From: Pseudomonas azadiae
GTDB taxonomy: Bacteria; Pseudomonadota; Gammaproteobacteria; Pseudomonadales; Pseudomonadaceae
Length of the DNA: 64,000 bases
Assembly (NCBI RefSeq): GCF_019145355.1
Contig: NZ_JAHSTY010000001.1
Span: forward strand, 1,426,001 to 1,490,000
Reading direction: 5' to 3'
The stretch's first letter is position 1. Each line of letters starts with the position of its first letter. The position numbers and the translations under genes are program-made. Under the pieces are notes generated by a model, which saw nothing but the letters and a program-made list of their open reading frames with translations, was not told the origin of the DNA and made no database searches. Of the stretch, positions 1 to 8,337 are shown piece after piece.

Positions 1-1175
1 GGTTGATGATCCTCCGCGTTGCCATCACGCTCTTCGTTGAACTCGATCAGTTCGGTCAGTGACTTGACCGGCAACCCTGGTCGCTTGCCCAGGTAACCAT
101 TCAATTCCTCTTTCACATCCGAGAACAGCAACTCGCCGTAGCGTGAATCATCGGCCATGCGCAAGTTGACCGGCACCAAAATCGCACCCTGCTCACGCAG
201 TACCTCAAGTGTCCGGCTGAACTGCGGACTATTCTCCACCGACAGAGATTCGCCGTTTTTCGAAAACGTCGCAGGATAGCCAATACGCTTGCCTTTCAAG
301 GCGCCGGGAACCAGTAACGCGGTGTAATCGATGCCTTGGGGCGCCCCCACGCTCGCCGGATCCTGAGGGTCGCTGCCCGACATGGCATTGAGCATCAGCG
401 CCACATCGAATACCGAGCGCGCCATCGGCCCTGGAGTGTCCTGCCGTTGGCTCGCCGGAATCATCCCGTTGCGGTCCAGCAGGCCGACGCTGGGTTTGAG
501 ACCAACAACGCCGTTGCGCGCTGCGGGCACGATGATCGAACCACTGGTCTCCGCCCCCACCGCCAGGGGCGCCAGCCCTGCAGCCACTGCTGCGGCAGAA
601 CCGGAACTGGAACCTCCGACATCGGCCTGTGGTTGATGCGGGTTAAGGGTTTGCCCGCCCCGGCTGCTCCAGCCAGCGGGACCACCGCGAAACCCTGCGA
701 GTTCGGTCATATTGGTTTTGCCCAGGATCACCGCGCCCTGCCGGATCAGGTAGTCAACCAACGGGGCGTTCTTGCCGGCAGGTGCGCCTATCAGCCCGAA
801 CGCGCCTGCGCTGGTCTGCATGCCGGTAGTTTCAATGGTGTCCTTGAGCAGGATGGGAATGCCATGCAATGGCCCGCGCACGTTGCCGCTGGCTCGCTCG
901 CGATCCAACTCACGGGCCGTTTCAAGTGCCTCAGGGTTCAGTTCAATAACGGAGCCCAGTCTCGGGTCCACGCTGCTGATTCGCTCCTGCAGGCAAGTGA
1001 CCAGGTCCGCCGAGGTGAGCCCGCCCGGCCTGGACATTTGCGCACCCAGCGCTTTGACACTGAGGTACTCGGTACCTGCGGGGACGGGCTTTGAAGTAAT
1101 GGGGGAGTAGTCTTCAGTGAAGGACTGTACAACTTGCCGGACCAGGGAGCCCATTCCGTATGCGATACCTAACAT
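1..1175 (-). CDS. Amidase signature (AS) family hydrolase, C-terminus beyond the window edge
   Basis: About 391 N-terminal codons are visible and the frame stays open to the window edge, so the gene is partial at its 3' end. The AS fold is recognisable: a GIPILLKD motif holds the catalytic Lys (about residue 111), a GGSSSGSAAA Gly/Ser loop (187–196) holds the cis-Ser, and GAETSGSI (207–214) holds the Ser nucleophile. AS enzymes hydrolyse amide bonds, and the substrate cannot be told from the sequence. I start it at the ATG at 1175 because an AGAGG Shine-Dalgarno lies 5 nt upstream; the frame is also open further upstream. Residues 'LKGKRIGYPATF…LEVLREQGAILVPV' resemble the broken ORF just upstream, so the two are paralogues. 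There is no clear signal peptide. Confidence 0.85.
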   Translation of the reverse strand, partial: MLGIAYGMGSLVRQVVQSFTEDYSPITSKPVPAGTEYLSVKALGAQMSRPGGLTSADLVTCLQERISSVDPRLGSVIELNPEALETARELDRERASGNVRGPLHGIPILLKDTIETTGMQTSAGAFGLIGAPAGKNAPLVDYLIRQGAVILGKTNMTELAGFRGGPAGWSSRGGQTLNPHQPQADVGGSSSGSAAAVAAGLAPLAVGAETSGSIIVPAARNGVVGLKPSVGLLDRNGMIPASQRQDTPGPMARSVFDVALMLNAMSGSDPQDPASVGAPQGIDYTALLVPGALKGKRIGYPATFSKNGESLSVENSPQFSRTLEVLREQGAILVPVNLRMADDSRYGELLFSDVKEELNGYLGKRPGLPVKSLTELIEFNEERDGNAEDHQ

Positions 1176-1272
1176 AAGACCTCTTGAAGAGTCAGAAATG
1201 ACGAAGGACCGACGTCGATCCGTGGGCCAGTCTAAAAACTCCTCTCCCGTCAGGCTGCGCGACACGGGCGAT

Positions 1273-2066
1273 TCACGGTGTGGGATAGTTCAACGCAGCG
1301 GGTGGCTCCTGCTGTAGGTCGGTAAACCGGTGAACGCTTCGATAGGCCTGCACCAGGCTTGCCAGCCAATCTTTCGCCCATCGCGCGCCGTAGAACCACA
1401 GCGTCGCGCCCTCCTCAAGTGGCTCGCCTATTCCCGGATAGTCACGCCCGCAGGCCCATGGAAGGCATCGCTGCGGCTGTCGGACACCAAGGCGTCCAAT
1501 CGATATGCACGCACCAGCTCATCGATTTCATTGCGGGCATGCCAGTTGTGATTGGACCGATGTGCATGCACCGGTACCAGCTCGGCCCCGGCTCGGCGCA
1601 GGATATCCAGCGCGCTCAGGAAGGACGGGTCATGTTCGATCAGCCCCTGTTCCTCGGCATCCACAAAACGCTCGGCAAAACCCACGCGCCTGCCGCGCAT
1701 CGCGTGAGTCGCGGTAAAGGTCGTGTTGTTTTGAACCAGGGGGACTTCCACCATCACCGGGCCTGACGGATCGACACCACTCAAGGCAATCAGTGACAGC
1801 GACGGGTCGCGCAGGGGTTTCAGGGCAAGCCCCGGCGCATCGTATCCAGGGATCGGGACGCTCGCCCCCGGCTTGCCAGGCGGATCAACGCCAAACGCGA
1901 TAGCCATGGCGCTCGCAGGGTTGCTGGACGCGGTTGCCGCATCTGACAGTTCGGCAAGTACAGACGCAGGTCCGCCCGTGGGACAAGGCAGTCCTGCCTG
2001 CCAATATTTACTGCATTTACTCTCCATACAAACCCGCCCCCGCCAAATGATTTTCCGGGGGATCAT
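1273..2066 (-). pseudogene. Decayed amidase paralogue (catalytic half missing, frameshifted)
   Basis: An open frame of 212 codons (2066 to 1428) has a stretch matching the middle of the neighbouring amidase: 'LSLIALSGVDP…MRGRRVGF…ALDILRRAGAELVPV' against 'LMLNAMSGSDP…LKGKRIGY…TLEVLREQGAILVPV'. The AS Lys/Ser/Ser region is absent; roughly the first 90 residues are unrelated and low-complexity. Near 1438–1445 the frame ends in TAG, but the +1 frame continues with 'YPGIGEPLEEGATLWFYGARW' and 'LVQAYRSVHRF' to a stop at 1273. That stretch looks like an AS-family C-terminus. I therefore read a remnant with 5' loss, internal shortening and one frameshift. It could instead be a short expressed orphan protein ending at 1428. 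Confidence 0.5.
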
Positions 2067-2150
2067 CGCACCCTTGCCTGGCGCCTGTCGCAGCTCTGAA
2101 ACAGCTTGAAAACTCCTTTTTCCGACGCCGTTTTTCCGACGCCGCTTCCG

Positions 2151-3200
2151 TCAGTTGGCGAGGTGTTCCTGTGCGCCTTGGGTTTCCACCTCCAGCCACC
2201 ACGCATGCCCGCGTTCAGGTTGGGTCAGACTGAACGCCTGCCCCATCGGCGGTGTGGTGATCGACACGTTGCGCTCCCAGGCCAGGGCCATGATGCGATC
2301 GAACGGCTCATGCCAGGCATGGAACGCGAGGTCGAAGGTGCCGTTGTGAATCGGCAGCAACCAGCGCCCCTTGAGGTCGATATGGGCTTGCAGGGTTTGC
2401 TCCGGTTGCATGTGCACGTGGGGCCAATCGACGTTGTAAGCACCTGTTTCCAGCAGGGTCAGATCAAACGGACCGTACTGTTCGCCGATGCGCTTGAAGC
2501 CGTCGAAGTAGCCGGTATCGCCGCTGAAGAAAATCCGCCGGGCGCCATCGATCATCACCCAGGAACACCAGAGGGTCTGGTTCGCATCAAACAGGCCACG
2601 CCCGGAAAAATGTTGCGCGGGTGTGGCGACAAAGCGAATGCCCTCCACCTCGGTACCCTGCCACCAGTCCAGCTGGCGCACTTTGTCGGCCGCCACGCCC
2701 CACTTCACCAGGAGATCGCCGACACCCAGCGGCGCAAGGAAATAGCAGGTTTTTTCGGCCAATTGGACCACCGCCGTACGGTCAAGATGGTCGTAGTGGT
2801 TGTGGGAAAGGATCACCGCTTCCAACGGTGGCAACGCCTCAAGACTGATCGGCGGCTGATGGAAACGCTTGGGGCCGGCCCAACTGAACGGTGACGCACG
2901 CTCGGCGAACACCGGGTCGGTCAGCCAGAACTTGCCGCGCATTTTCAGCAAGACGGTGGAATGCCCGAGGCGAAACACGCTGTGATCCGGTGCCGCCAGT
3001 AACTGCTCGCGGGTCAGCGCCTGCACCGGAATCTGCCCCACCGGTCGCGTGCTGCGCGGCTTGTTGAACAGCATGTTCCAGAAAATACGCAAGGTCTTGC
3101 CGAAGCCACCCTGCGGCACGGGTGCATCGTTGTTGAAGTGCCCCTGGGCCTGCTTGGGCGCCGCTGGCGAAGCATCAACACGGGACGAGATCGTGGCCAT
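2151..3200 (-). CDS. MBL-fold metallo-hydrolase, NAPE-PLD/UlaG-like
   Basis: The 349-residue protein has the metallo-beta-lactamase signature S-H-N-H-Y-D-H-L-D (HxHxDH, about residues 133–138). Further metal ligands probably lie at 'ATPAQHFSGRG', 'FFSGDTGY' and 'LPIHNGTF'. The layout, including the tryptophan-rich 'SGRGLFDANQTLWCSW' stretch, matches bacterial relatives of N-acyl-phosphatidylethanolamine phospholipase D, which are two-metal phosphodiesterases. The real substrate is unknown. There is no export signal, so it is probably cytoplasmic. It is divergent from a TetR regulator, with two related palindromes in the 120-bp gap; that regulator most likely controls it. Confidence 0.8.
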   Translation of the reverse strand: MATISSRVDASPAAPKQAQGHFNNDAPVPQGGFGKTLRIFWNMLFNKPRSTRPVGQIPVQALTREQLLAAPDHSVFRLGHSTVLLKMRGKFWLTDPVFAERASPFSWAGPKRFHQPPISLEALPPLEAVILSHNHYDHLDRTAVVQLAEKTCYFLAPLGVGDLLVKWGVAADKVRQLDWWQGTEVEGIRFVATPAQHFSGRGLFDANQTLWCSWVMIDGARRIFFSGDTGYFDGFKRIGEQYGPFDLTLLETGAYNVDWPHVHMQPEQTLQAHIDLKGRWLLPIHNGTFDLAFHAWHEPFDRIMALAWERNVSITTPPMGQAFSLTQPERGHAWWLEVETQGAQEHLAN

Positions 3201-3228
3201 TACCGGGTAACTCCTACGGATCGCTCAT

Positions 3229-3252
3229 AAATTACACTGCACAGTGTAGTTT
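3229..3252. promoter_or_regulatory. Putative TetR operator 1
   Basis: The near-perfect palindrome ATTACACTG-CA-CAGTGTAGT sits between the divergent MBL and tetR genes, 29 bp from the MBL start. The half-site GTGTAA/GTGTAG recurs in operator 2. Autorepression plus repression of the MBL gene is inferred from the layout. Confidence 0.6.
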
Positions 3253-3280
3253 CAAGATTGCAACAAAATCCGCAGCAAGT

Positions 3281-3299
3281 AAACTACCGAGTGTAATTT
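3281..3299. promoter_or_regulatory. Putative TetR operator 2
   Basis: AAACTAC-CGA-GTGTAATTT repeats the half-sites of operator 1 with closer spacing. It lies 24 bp before the tetR ATG, where binding would block its promoter. Confidence 0.5.
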
Positions 3300-3322
3300 C
3301 CTTGAAGAGCCGAGCGCCATCC

Positions 3323-3949
3323 ATGATTGCCCCTCAACGCCTCACCGACCGCAAACGCGAAGCCATCGTGGCAGCGGCCATCGCCGAGTTTCGCGAAAAC
3401 GGTTTCGAGGTCACCAGCATGGACAAGATCGCCGCCACTGCCGGCGTTTCCAAGCGCACGGTGTACAACCACTTCGCCAGCAAGGAAGAGCTGTTCGCCG
3501 AAATCCTCCATCAACTCTGGGCCAGCAGCGTAGCGCAACTCGACGTCACCTACGCCAGCGACCGGCCACTGCGCGAACAACTGCGCGGTTTGCTGGTAGC
3601 GAAGATGCAGATGATGGCGGATGCCAACTTTCTTGACCTGGCCCGGGTCGCCATCGCCGCCACCATTCATTCGCCCGAACGCGCACAAGACATGGTCAGC
3701 CGCCTGAGCCAGCGCGAAGAAGGCTTTACCCTATGGGTCCGCGCCGCGCAGGAAGACGGTCGGCTCAGCTGCGCCGACCCGGCCTTTGCCGCGCACCAGA
3801 TACAAAGCCTGCTCAAGGCCTTTGCCTTCTGGCCACAGATTACCCTGGGCCAGCCGGTGCTCGACGCCGCCAGCCAGGCCAGCGTGATCGAGTCAGCCAT
3901 CGACCTGTTCCTGGCCGGCTACGAAATCACCCCTGCCCGCGCTCATTAA
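3323..3949 (+). CDS. TetR/AcrR family transcriptional regulator
   Basis: This is a 208-residue repressor. The N-terminal TetR helix-turn-helix is clear: 'REAIVAAAIAEFRENGFEVTSMDKIAATAGVSKRTVYNHFASKEELFAEIL'-type sequence covers about residues 12–60. The remaining all-helical part is the ligand-binding and dimer domain, whose inducer cannot be predicted. I use the ATG at 3323. An in-frame TTG at 3302 would add seven residues but has no ribosome site. The divergent neighbour is the MBL hydrolase, and two related palindromes separate them, so local control of that gene is likely. Confidence 0.88.
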   Translation: MIAPQRLTDRKREAIVAAAIAEFRENGFEVTSMDKIAATAGVSKRTVYNHFASKEELFAEILHQLWASSVAQLDVTYASDRPLREQLRGLLVAKMQMMADANFLDLARVAIAATIHSPERAQDMVSRLSQREEGFTLWVRAAQEDGRLSCADPAFAAHQIQSLLKAFAFWPQITLGQPVLDAASQASVIESAIDLFLAGYEITPARAH

Positions 3950-4241
3950 TGCCCAGGCGCGCTCAGCGCCCTCGGCCGCACCGATCGCCCATCGACCTGG
4001 CAAAATTGCCAACTCTGCAGCAAATTAAAATCAAAGTGCCACCACTGGTCGCCTATCCAAAAAAGGACCTGCCTCTTGGGCGAACTTCTTGTCAGGCTGA
4101 TCACTCTGAACCCGTTGTTCCACCCCCCTCTGTCAGTCCAAGGAAGCTGACAATGAGCACGTCAACCGTATGGCGGATACCTTACGGGGGCAGGCGCATA
4201 CCCACGGAAACCCCAGAAGGCAGCTTGCCCGAGCATCGAAT
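3950..4241 (+). other. Intergenic region between tetR and the BdlA-like gene
   Basis: This 292-bp stretch has no supported gene. It holds a weak FliA-like pair, TCAAA (4031) and GCCTATCC (4051) with 15 nt between them. It also holds an AAGGAAG ribosome-site-like sequence at 4141 followed by an ATG at 4153, whose 62-codon frame runs into the PAS gene out of frame. This may be the leader of the PAS–MCP gene. No terminator was recognised. Confidence 0.3.
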
Positions 4242-5561
4242 ATGCTATTCACCGCCCATAAAAAAACCGTCAACACCCTGCAACACACTGTCGCGCAACA
4301 GGCCAGCCTGCTGGACGCCATCGAGCGCTCCATGGCGGTGATCGAATTCGACTTGTCCGGCACCGTGCTGCGGGCCAACGCCAACTTCCTCCAGACCATG
4401 GGCTACCGCGCCGAGCAGGTCGAAGGCCAGCCCCATCGGATGTTCTGCACCCCAGCGTTCGCCCGCAGCGCGCAGTATAGTCAACTGTGGTCGAACCTGC
4501 GCAATGGCCAGTTCCAGTCCGGCACCTTTGAACGAGTGGCCGGCGATGGCCAGTCGGTGTGGCTGGAAGCCAGCTACAACCCGGTGCGTGATGACACGGG
4601 CCAAGTAATCAAGGTGGTGAAGTACGCGATGGACGTCACCCCACGCCTGCAGGCCGAAAGCGAAGCCAATGCCAAACTGGAAGCCATAGGCCGTGCCATG
4701 GCGGTGATCGAGTTCAACCTCGACGGCACCATCATCACCGCCAACGCAAACTTTCTGCAGCGCATGGGTTACAGCCTTGCACAGATCCAGGGCCAGCATC
4801 ACCGCCTGTTCTGCACCGCCGAGGTGGCCAACAGCTCGGCCTACAGCGATTTCTGGCAGCGCCTGAACCAGGGTGAATTGTTCAGCGGCCAGTTCGAACG
4901 CGTGGATAAACACGGCCAGACCGTGTGGCTCGAAGCCAACTACAACCCGGTCTACGACGCCAGCGGGCGCCTGTGCAAAGTGGTCAAGTTCGCTTCTGAC
5001 GTCACCGCCATGGTGCAACAACATAGCGCCGACGCCGCCAGTGCCGCCCAGGCGTATCACATTTCTCTGAACACCCGGGACATCGCCGAAAAAGGCGCCG
5101 AGGTGATCCAGCAAACGGCCAGCGGCATGCGCGATATTGCCGCCGACATCGACGGTTCCTCGCAACTGATCGCCAAGCTGGGCGAGCGTTCGCAGCAGAT
5201 CACCACCATCGTCAACACCATCCGCGGCATTGCCGACCAGACCAACCTGCTGGCACTCAATGCCGCCATCGAGGCCGCGCGTGCCGGCGAACAAGGCCGC
5301 GGGTTCGCTGTGGTGGCGGACGAAGTACGGCAACTGGCGGCGCGCACCAGCGGTTCGACGGCGGAAATTTCCAGCATGATCGCGATGATCCAGGATGAAA
5401 CCCGTCAGGCCATCCACAGCATGGACGGCACCCGCGACCGTGCGGCGCTGGGTGTCGACCTGGCCAACCGTGCGGGCGCAGCGATCCTGCAGATTCGCGA
5501 AGGCACCAGCGAGGCCGTGCAGGCGGTCAGTGCGTTTGCCAACGAGCGGGGCGGCAGCTGA
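4242..5561 (+). CDS. Soluble PAS–PAS–MCP signalling protein, BdlA-like
   Basis: The 439-residue protein has two tandem PAS domains, each starting 'AI(E/G)R(S/A)MAVIEF' and ending 'VVK(Y/F)A.DVT' (about 25–140 and 147–262). A methyl-accepting signalling domain follows, with the hairpin core '[37 protein letters not shown]'. No membrane segment is visible, so it is cytosolic. Length and order match P. aeruginosa BdlA, a redox/c-di-GMP-linked biofilm-dispersal regulator; the role here is inferred from that. The start is uncertain. ATG 4242 gives the family-like N-terminus, ATG 4170 adds 24 residues, and neither has a good ribosome site. A strong AAGGAAG precedes an out-of-frame ATG at 4153. Confidence 0.82.
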   Translation: MLFTAHKKTVNTLQHTVAQQASLLDAIERSMAVIEFDLSGTVLRANANFLQTMGYRAEQVEGQPHRMFCTPAFARSAQYSQLWSNLRNGQFQSGTFERVAGDGQSVWLEASYNPVRDDTGQVIKVVKYAMDVTPRLQAESEANAKLEAIGRAMAVIEFNLDGTIITANANFLQRMGYSLAQIQGQHHRLFCTAEVANSSAYSDFWQRLNQGELFSGQFERVDKHGQTVWLEANYNPVYDASGRLCKVVKFASDVTAMVQQHSADAASAAQAYHISLNTRDIAEKGAEVIQQTASGMRDIAADIDGSSQLIAKLGERSQQITTIVNTIRGIADQTNLLALNAAIEAARAGEQGRGFAVVADEVRQLAARTSGSTAEISSMIAMIQDETRQAIHSMDGTRDRAALGVDLANRAGAAILQIREGTSEAVQAVSAFANERGGS

Positions 5562-5600
5562 CCCGGTCTTGCACAGACTGAAAATGCACCACGATGACCT

Positions 5601-5688
5601 GTGGGAGCTGGCTTGCCTGCGATAGCGCTGGACCAGCCAATTATTTCTGTGGCTGACACAACGCTATCGCAGGCAAGCCAGCTCCCAC
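5601..5688. repeat. REPIN (first type), overlapping a lysR 3' end
   Basis: Inverted arms GTGGGAGCTGGCTTGCCTGC / GCAGGCAAGCCAGCTCCCAC flank a ~40-bp centre. The right arm encodes the last residues of the leftward lysR gene. Confidence 0.95.
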
Positions 5689-6564
5689 ATTCATGTGCAC
5701 ATGCCGGCCCAATTCATCGAACAGCGTCACCACTGAACGCAACGCCCGGCAATCGGGGCGCGTGAGCAACCACAATGCCGTGTCGTGCCCCGCCAACGTG
5801 GGGCCCAGCGGTTGCAGGCCAGCCTCCAAGAGAAAGTCCGGCAACGCCGCCACACCCAGCCCCGCGCGCACTAGTTCAGTCACCGACAACAGGCTGTTGC
5901 AGCGATAACTGAGGCGCACGCCGGGCAGGTGCTCGCGGCGCCAGACGACCGTGGGGTGGTCGGGCAGGAAATCATCCGGGCCGATCCAGGGCAGGTCTGC
6001 CAACGCGCGTCCCTGGTGCTGACGGGCGAAATCCGGGCTGGCGCAGACCTGATAGGCCACACGCCCGAGGCAACGGCCAACCAGATGCTCCGGCGGCGTG
6101 CGGGTCAGGCGCAGGGCGATATCGGCATCGCGACGGCTGAGGTTGGCGAAATCATTCGACGTGCTCAGCTCGAGGGTCAGCGCCGGGTAGTGCGGCATGA
6201 ACTGCGCCAGGGCTGGCAGCAACACGCCTTGCAGTACCGAATCGGTGCAGGTCAGGCGCACCGTGCCGCTGATCACTTCTGCGCCCTGCTCCACCCCCAT
6301 ACGCGCCGCTTCCAGGGCCTGTTCGGCGCGTTCCGCCTGTTGTGCCAGGTTGCTGGCCAGGCTGGTGGGCAAGTAGCCGGCGCGGCTTTTTTCAAACAGC
6401 GTCTGGCCCAGCGCCGCCTCCAGCCGCCGCACCGCGCGAAACACCGTGGACACATCCACCCGCAATAATGCCGCAGCCCGCGCCAGGGTGCCGCCGCGCA
6501 CCAAGGCAAGGACCAGCGACAGGTCAGGGTAGTCAATTGAATAGTGCGTGGCTGCATTGAGCAT
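5641..6564 (-). CDS. LysR family transcriptional regulator with REPIN-encoded C-terminus
   Basis: This is a 307-residue LysR protein. The winged HTH spans about residues 14–72 ('ALVRGGTLARAAALLRVDVSTVFRAVRRLEAALG'), followed by a periplasmic-binding-like effector domain from about 100 ('VRLTCTDSVLQGVLLPAL'). The ATG at 6564 gives the normal N-terminus. The last 15 residues (NVGAGLPAIALCQPQK region) and the TAA are supplied by the right arm of a REPIN, so the original stop has been replaced or lost. The gene is divergent, 80 bp away, from the amidotransferase/monooxygenase pair, which it probably regulates. The effector is unknown. Confidence 0.85.
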   Translation of the reverse strand: MLNAATHYSIDYPDLSLVLALVRGGTLARAAALLRVDVSTVFRAVRRLEAALGQTLFEKSRAGYLPTSLASNLAQQAERAEQALEAARMGVEQGAEVISGTVRLTCTDSVLQGVLLPALAQFMPHYPALTLELSTSNDFANLSRRDADIALRLTRTPPEHLVGRCLGRVAYQVCASPDFARQHQGRALADLPWIGPDDFLPDHPTVVWRREHLPGVRLSYRCNSLLSVTELVRAGLGVAALPDFLLEAGLQPLGPTLAGHDTALWLLTRPDCRALRSVVTLFDELGRHVHMNVGAGLPAIALCQPQK

Positions 6565-6579
6565 GTGGGCAAACGCCAA

Positions 6580-6608
6580 TATTGATTGCGTAGACGCCAA
6601 TCTATAAT
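6580..6608 (+). promoter_or_regulatory. Likely sigma-70 promoter of the amidotransferase gene
   Basis: A consensus TATAAT lies at 6603–6608, 37 bp before the ATG at 6645. The upstream TATTGATT (6580–6587) gives a usable -35 region at 15–17 bp spacing. Confidence 0.5.
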
Positions 6609-6644
6609 GCGCCCCAGGACACCACAAGCGAAGGGATGTACACG

Positions 6645-7346
6645 ATGAACGCCACGCCTCTGCACCTCGCCCTGATCGGCGATTACAACCCGGATGTGAC
6701 CGCCCACCAGGCAATTCCCGTGGCGCTGCAACAAGCGGCCGACACCTTGGGCCTGACCGTTCACGTGCAATGGCTCGACACGGATGCCATGCCGGCGGCA
6801 CTCCACGGCTTCGACGGTTTCTGGTGCGTCCCCGCCAGCCCCTACCGCGACATCGACGGCGCCTTGCGGGCGATACGTTTTGCCCGCGAGCACCAAAGGC
6901 CGTTCCTCGGCACCTGCGGCGGGTTTCAACACGCGGTGCTGGAATATGCCCGCAACGTGCTGGGCTGGGTCGATGCCGAACATGGTGAACTCGCCCCAGC
7001 GTCCAAGCGCGCAGTGATCGCGCCGCTCAGTTGCGCGCGGGTGGAAGCCATCGACACCCTACGCCTGGTGCCCTACACCCGCATCGCCGAAGCCTACGGC
7101 CGCCTTGACGCGCAAGAAGGCTATCGATGCCGCTACGGCGTGAACCCTGAGTTCCTCGATGCCCTGCTGGAAGGCGACCTGATTCCCAGCGGCCACGATT
7201 CGGCAGGCGACCTGCGTGCGGTGGAGCTGCTTAATCATCCGTTCTTCGTGGCCACGCTGTTCCAGCCCGAACGCGCCGCGTTGCAGGGCGTGACGCCACC
7301 CCTGGCGCTGGCCCTGCTCAAAGCCTGCCAAGCGGTGTCGGCATGA
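6645..7346 (+). CDS. CTP synthase C-terminal-like class I glutamine amidotransferase
   Basis: The 233-residue protein is a free-standing class I GATase domain of the group annotated as related to the CTP synthase C-terminus. The nucleophile elbow is FLGTCGGFQH (Cys about residue 88). The position that normally carries the catalytic His ('HPE') reads 'ATLFQPERAAL', so the His of the Cys-His-Glu triad is Gln here. Glutaminase activity is therefore doubtful, and I make no functional claim. A GAAGGG site about 8 nt upstream supports ATG 6645 over ATG 6636, which sits on the site itself. The stop overlaps the next start (ATGA), so the pair is an operon, divergent from the LysR gene. Confidence 0.75.
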   Translation: MNATPLHLALIGDYNPDVTAHQAIPVALQQAADTLGLTVHVQWLDTDAMPAALHGFDGFWCVPASPYRDIDGALRAIRFAREHQRPFLGTCGGFQHAVLEYARNVLGWVDAEHGELAPASKRAVIAPLSCARVEAIDTLRLVPYTRIAEAYGRLDAQEGYRCRYGVNPEFLDALLEGDLIPSGHDSAGDLRAVELLNHPFFVATLFQPERAALQGVTPPLALALLKACQAVSA

Positions 7347-7663
7347 TCGCGCGCACGCCCGCCCCGCCCTACTACGCGGTGATTTTCAGCTCACTGCGCA
7401 CCGAGGGCGATCAAGGTTACGGCCAGGCTGCCAACCGCATGCTGGAACTGGCGCGCGAACAACCGGGGTTTCTCGGCGTGGAATCGGCACGGGAAGACGG
7501 CCTGGGGATCACCGTATCGTACTGGGAAAGTGAAGCGGCGATATTGGCCTGGAAGCAGCAGGTCGAGCATCGGCAGGTGCGTGAGCAGGGGCGCGCCACT
7601 TGGTATTCGGCCTTTCACACTCGAGTGTGTAAAGTCGAACGGGCCTACACATTCCAAACCTGA
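7343..7663 (+). CDS. Antibiotic biosynthesis monooxygenase (ABM) domain protein
   Basis: The 106-residue single-domain protein fits the dimeric alpha/beta ABM fold, with the typical 'PPYYAVIFSSLRTEGDQGYGQAANRMLELAREQPGFLGVES' start and 'ITVSYWESEAAILAWKQQVEHRQVREQGR' middle, including the usual W and H positions. Relatives are cofactor-free monooxygenases or haem-degrading enzymes, but many have no known activity. It begins inside the stop codon of the amidotransferase gene (4-bp overlap) and is surely co-translated with it. A REPIN follows 31 bp after the stop. Confidence 0.8.
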   Translation: MIARTPAPPYYAVIFSSLRTEGDQGYGQAANRMLELAREQPGFLGVESAREDGLGITVSYWESEAAILAWKQQVEHRQVREQGRATWYSAFHTRVCKVERAYTFQT

Positions 7664-7693
7664 AAAGCTGCCTGTAAAACACTGCAAAACTCT

Positions 7694-7780
7694 GTGGGAG
7701 CTGGCTTGCCTGCGATGGCGGTCTGTCAGTTAACCCATCAGTGACTGAACCACCGCTATCGCAGGCAAGCCAGCTCCCAC
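7694..7780. repeat. REPIN (first type)
   Basis: Standard arms GTGGGAGCTGGCTTGCCTGC and its inverse lie between two convergent genes; the next gene's stop starts 3 bp away. Confidence 0.95.
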
Positions 7781-7782
7781 AT

Positions 7783-8106
7783 TTAGCTCACCAGACTGCG
7801 CAACGCGCTGATCTGCGCAATCTCCACCCGCCGCATATAAACCCGCAGCGGCTCGGTGATGTTGATGCGGTCGTCGATGTTCTGATCGAGCAACAGCTGG
7901 ATGCGCTCGCGGGACAGGGTCATGCTCTGCTCCGGGCCCGGCAACCAAACGAATTCCGCAGTGGGAATAATGCCGTCATCGGCCACGTCCATGCCGAACG
8001 CGTCTTCGCTGAAACGCACAATATACTGGCCGGTCTTGCGGTTGAGGCCGACAAAACCGTGGAGTTGGTCGGCGGCCTGGCAGATAAGCTCAGAGGTGAT
8101 GCGCAT
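7783..8106 (-). CDS. Conserved hypothetical protein, 107 residues
   Basis: I do not recognise a named domain. The protein is soluble, has no signal peptide or membrane segment, and has mixed alpha/beta character ('FVGLNRKTGQYIVRFSEDAFGMDVADDGIIPTAEFVWL'). Codon use looks like a real Pseudomonas gene. I use ATG 8106 because a GAGGT site sits 6 nt upstream; a GTG at 8118 would add MRFT but overlaps that site. The gene stands alone: a REPIN borders its 3' end and 230 bp separate it from glpQ. Confidence 0.65.
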   Translation of the reverse strand: MRITSELICQAADQLHGFVGLNRKTGQYIVRFSEDAFGMDVADDGIIPTAEFVWLPGPEQSMTLSRERIQLLLDQNIDDRINITEPLRVYMRRVEIAQISALRSLVS

Positions 8107-8337
8107 GGTAAACCTCACTGAAAAGTCCTACATGGACTGGAAAGATGGTTTACACGCGTGGCGAAGTACCGCCCTCTGACGGGGCAGCTAGGCGCAAGAG
8201 TACTGCAATGCGTCCCCTGGAAACCCGATTTTTTTGCCTTTGCGCATGTTAAATGTCGGTTTGGTGATAGCGCCTTACGCAATCAATTGTTAAAAAGGAG
8301 GCCTTCTCAAAGCTACCTTCATGAAAGGACTTCGCAT

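Noticed and set aside
2117..2144. Tandem 14-bp duplication TTTTTCCGACGCCG between the amidase remnant and the MBL gene
   Set aside because: A simple two-copy slippage repeat with no visible role.
4245..5417. 390-codon open frame opposite the BdlA-like gene
   Set aside because: It is a shadow of the PAS/MCP coding frame, with no recognisable domain.
8294..8300. Strong AAGGAGG as the ribosome site of glpQ
   Set aside because: It is about 40 nt from the glpQ ATG and no start codon lies at a usable distance; AAAGGA at 8323 fits better.
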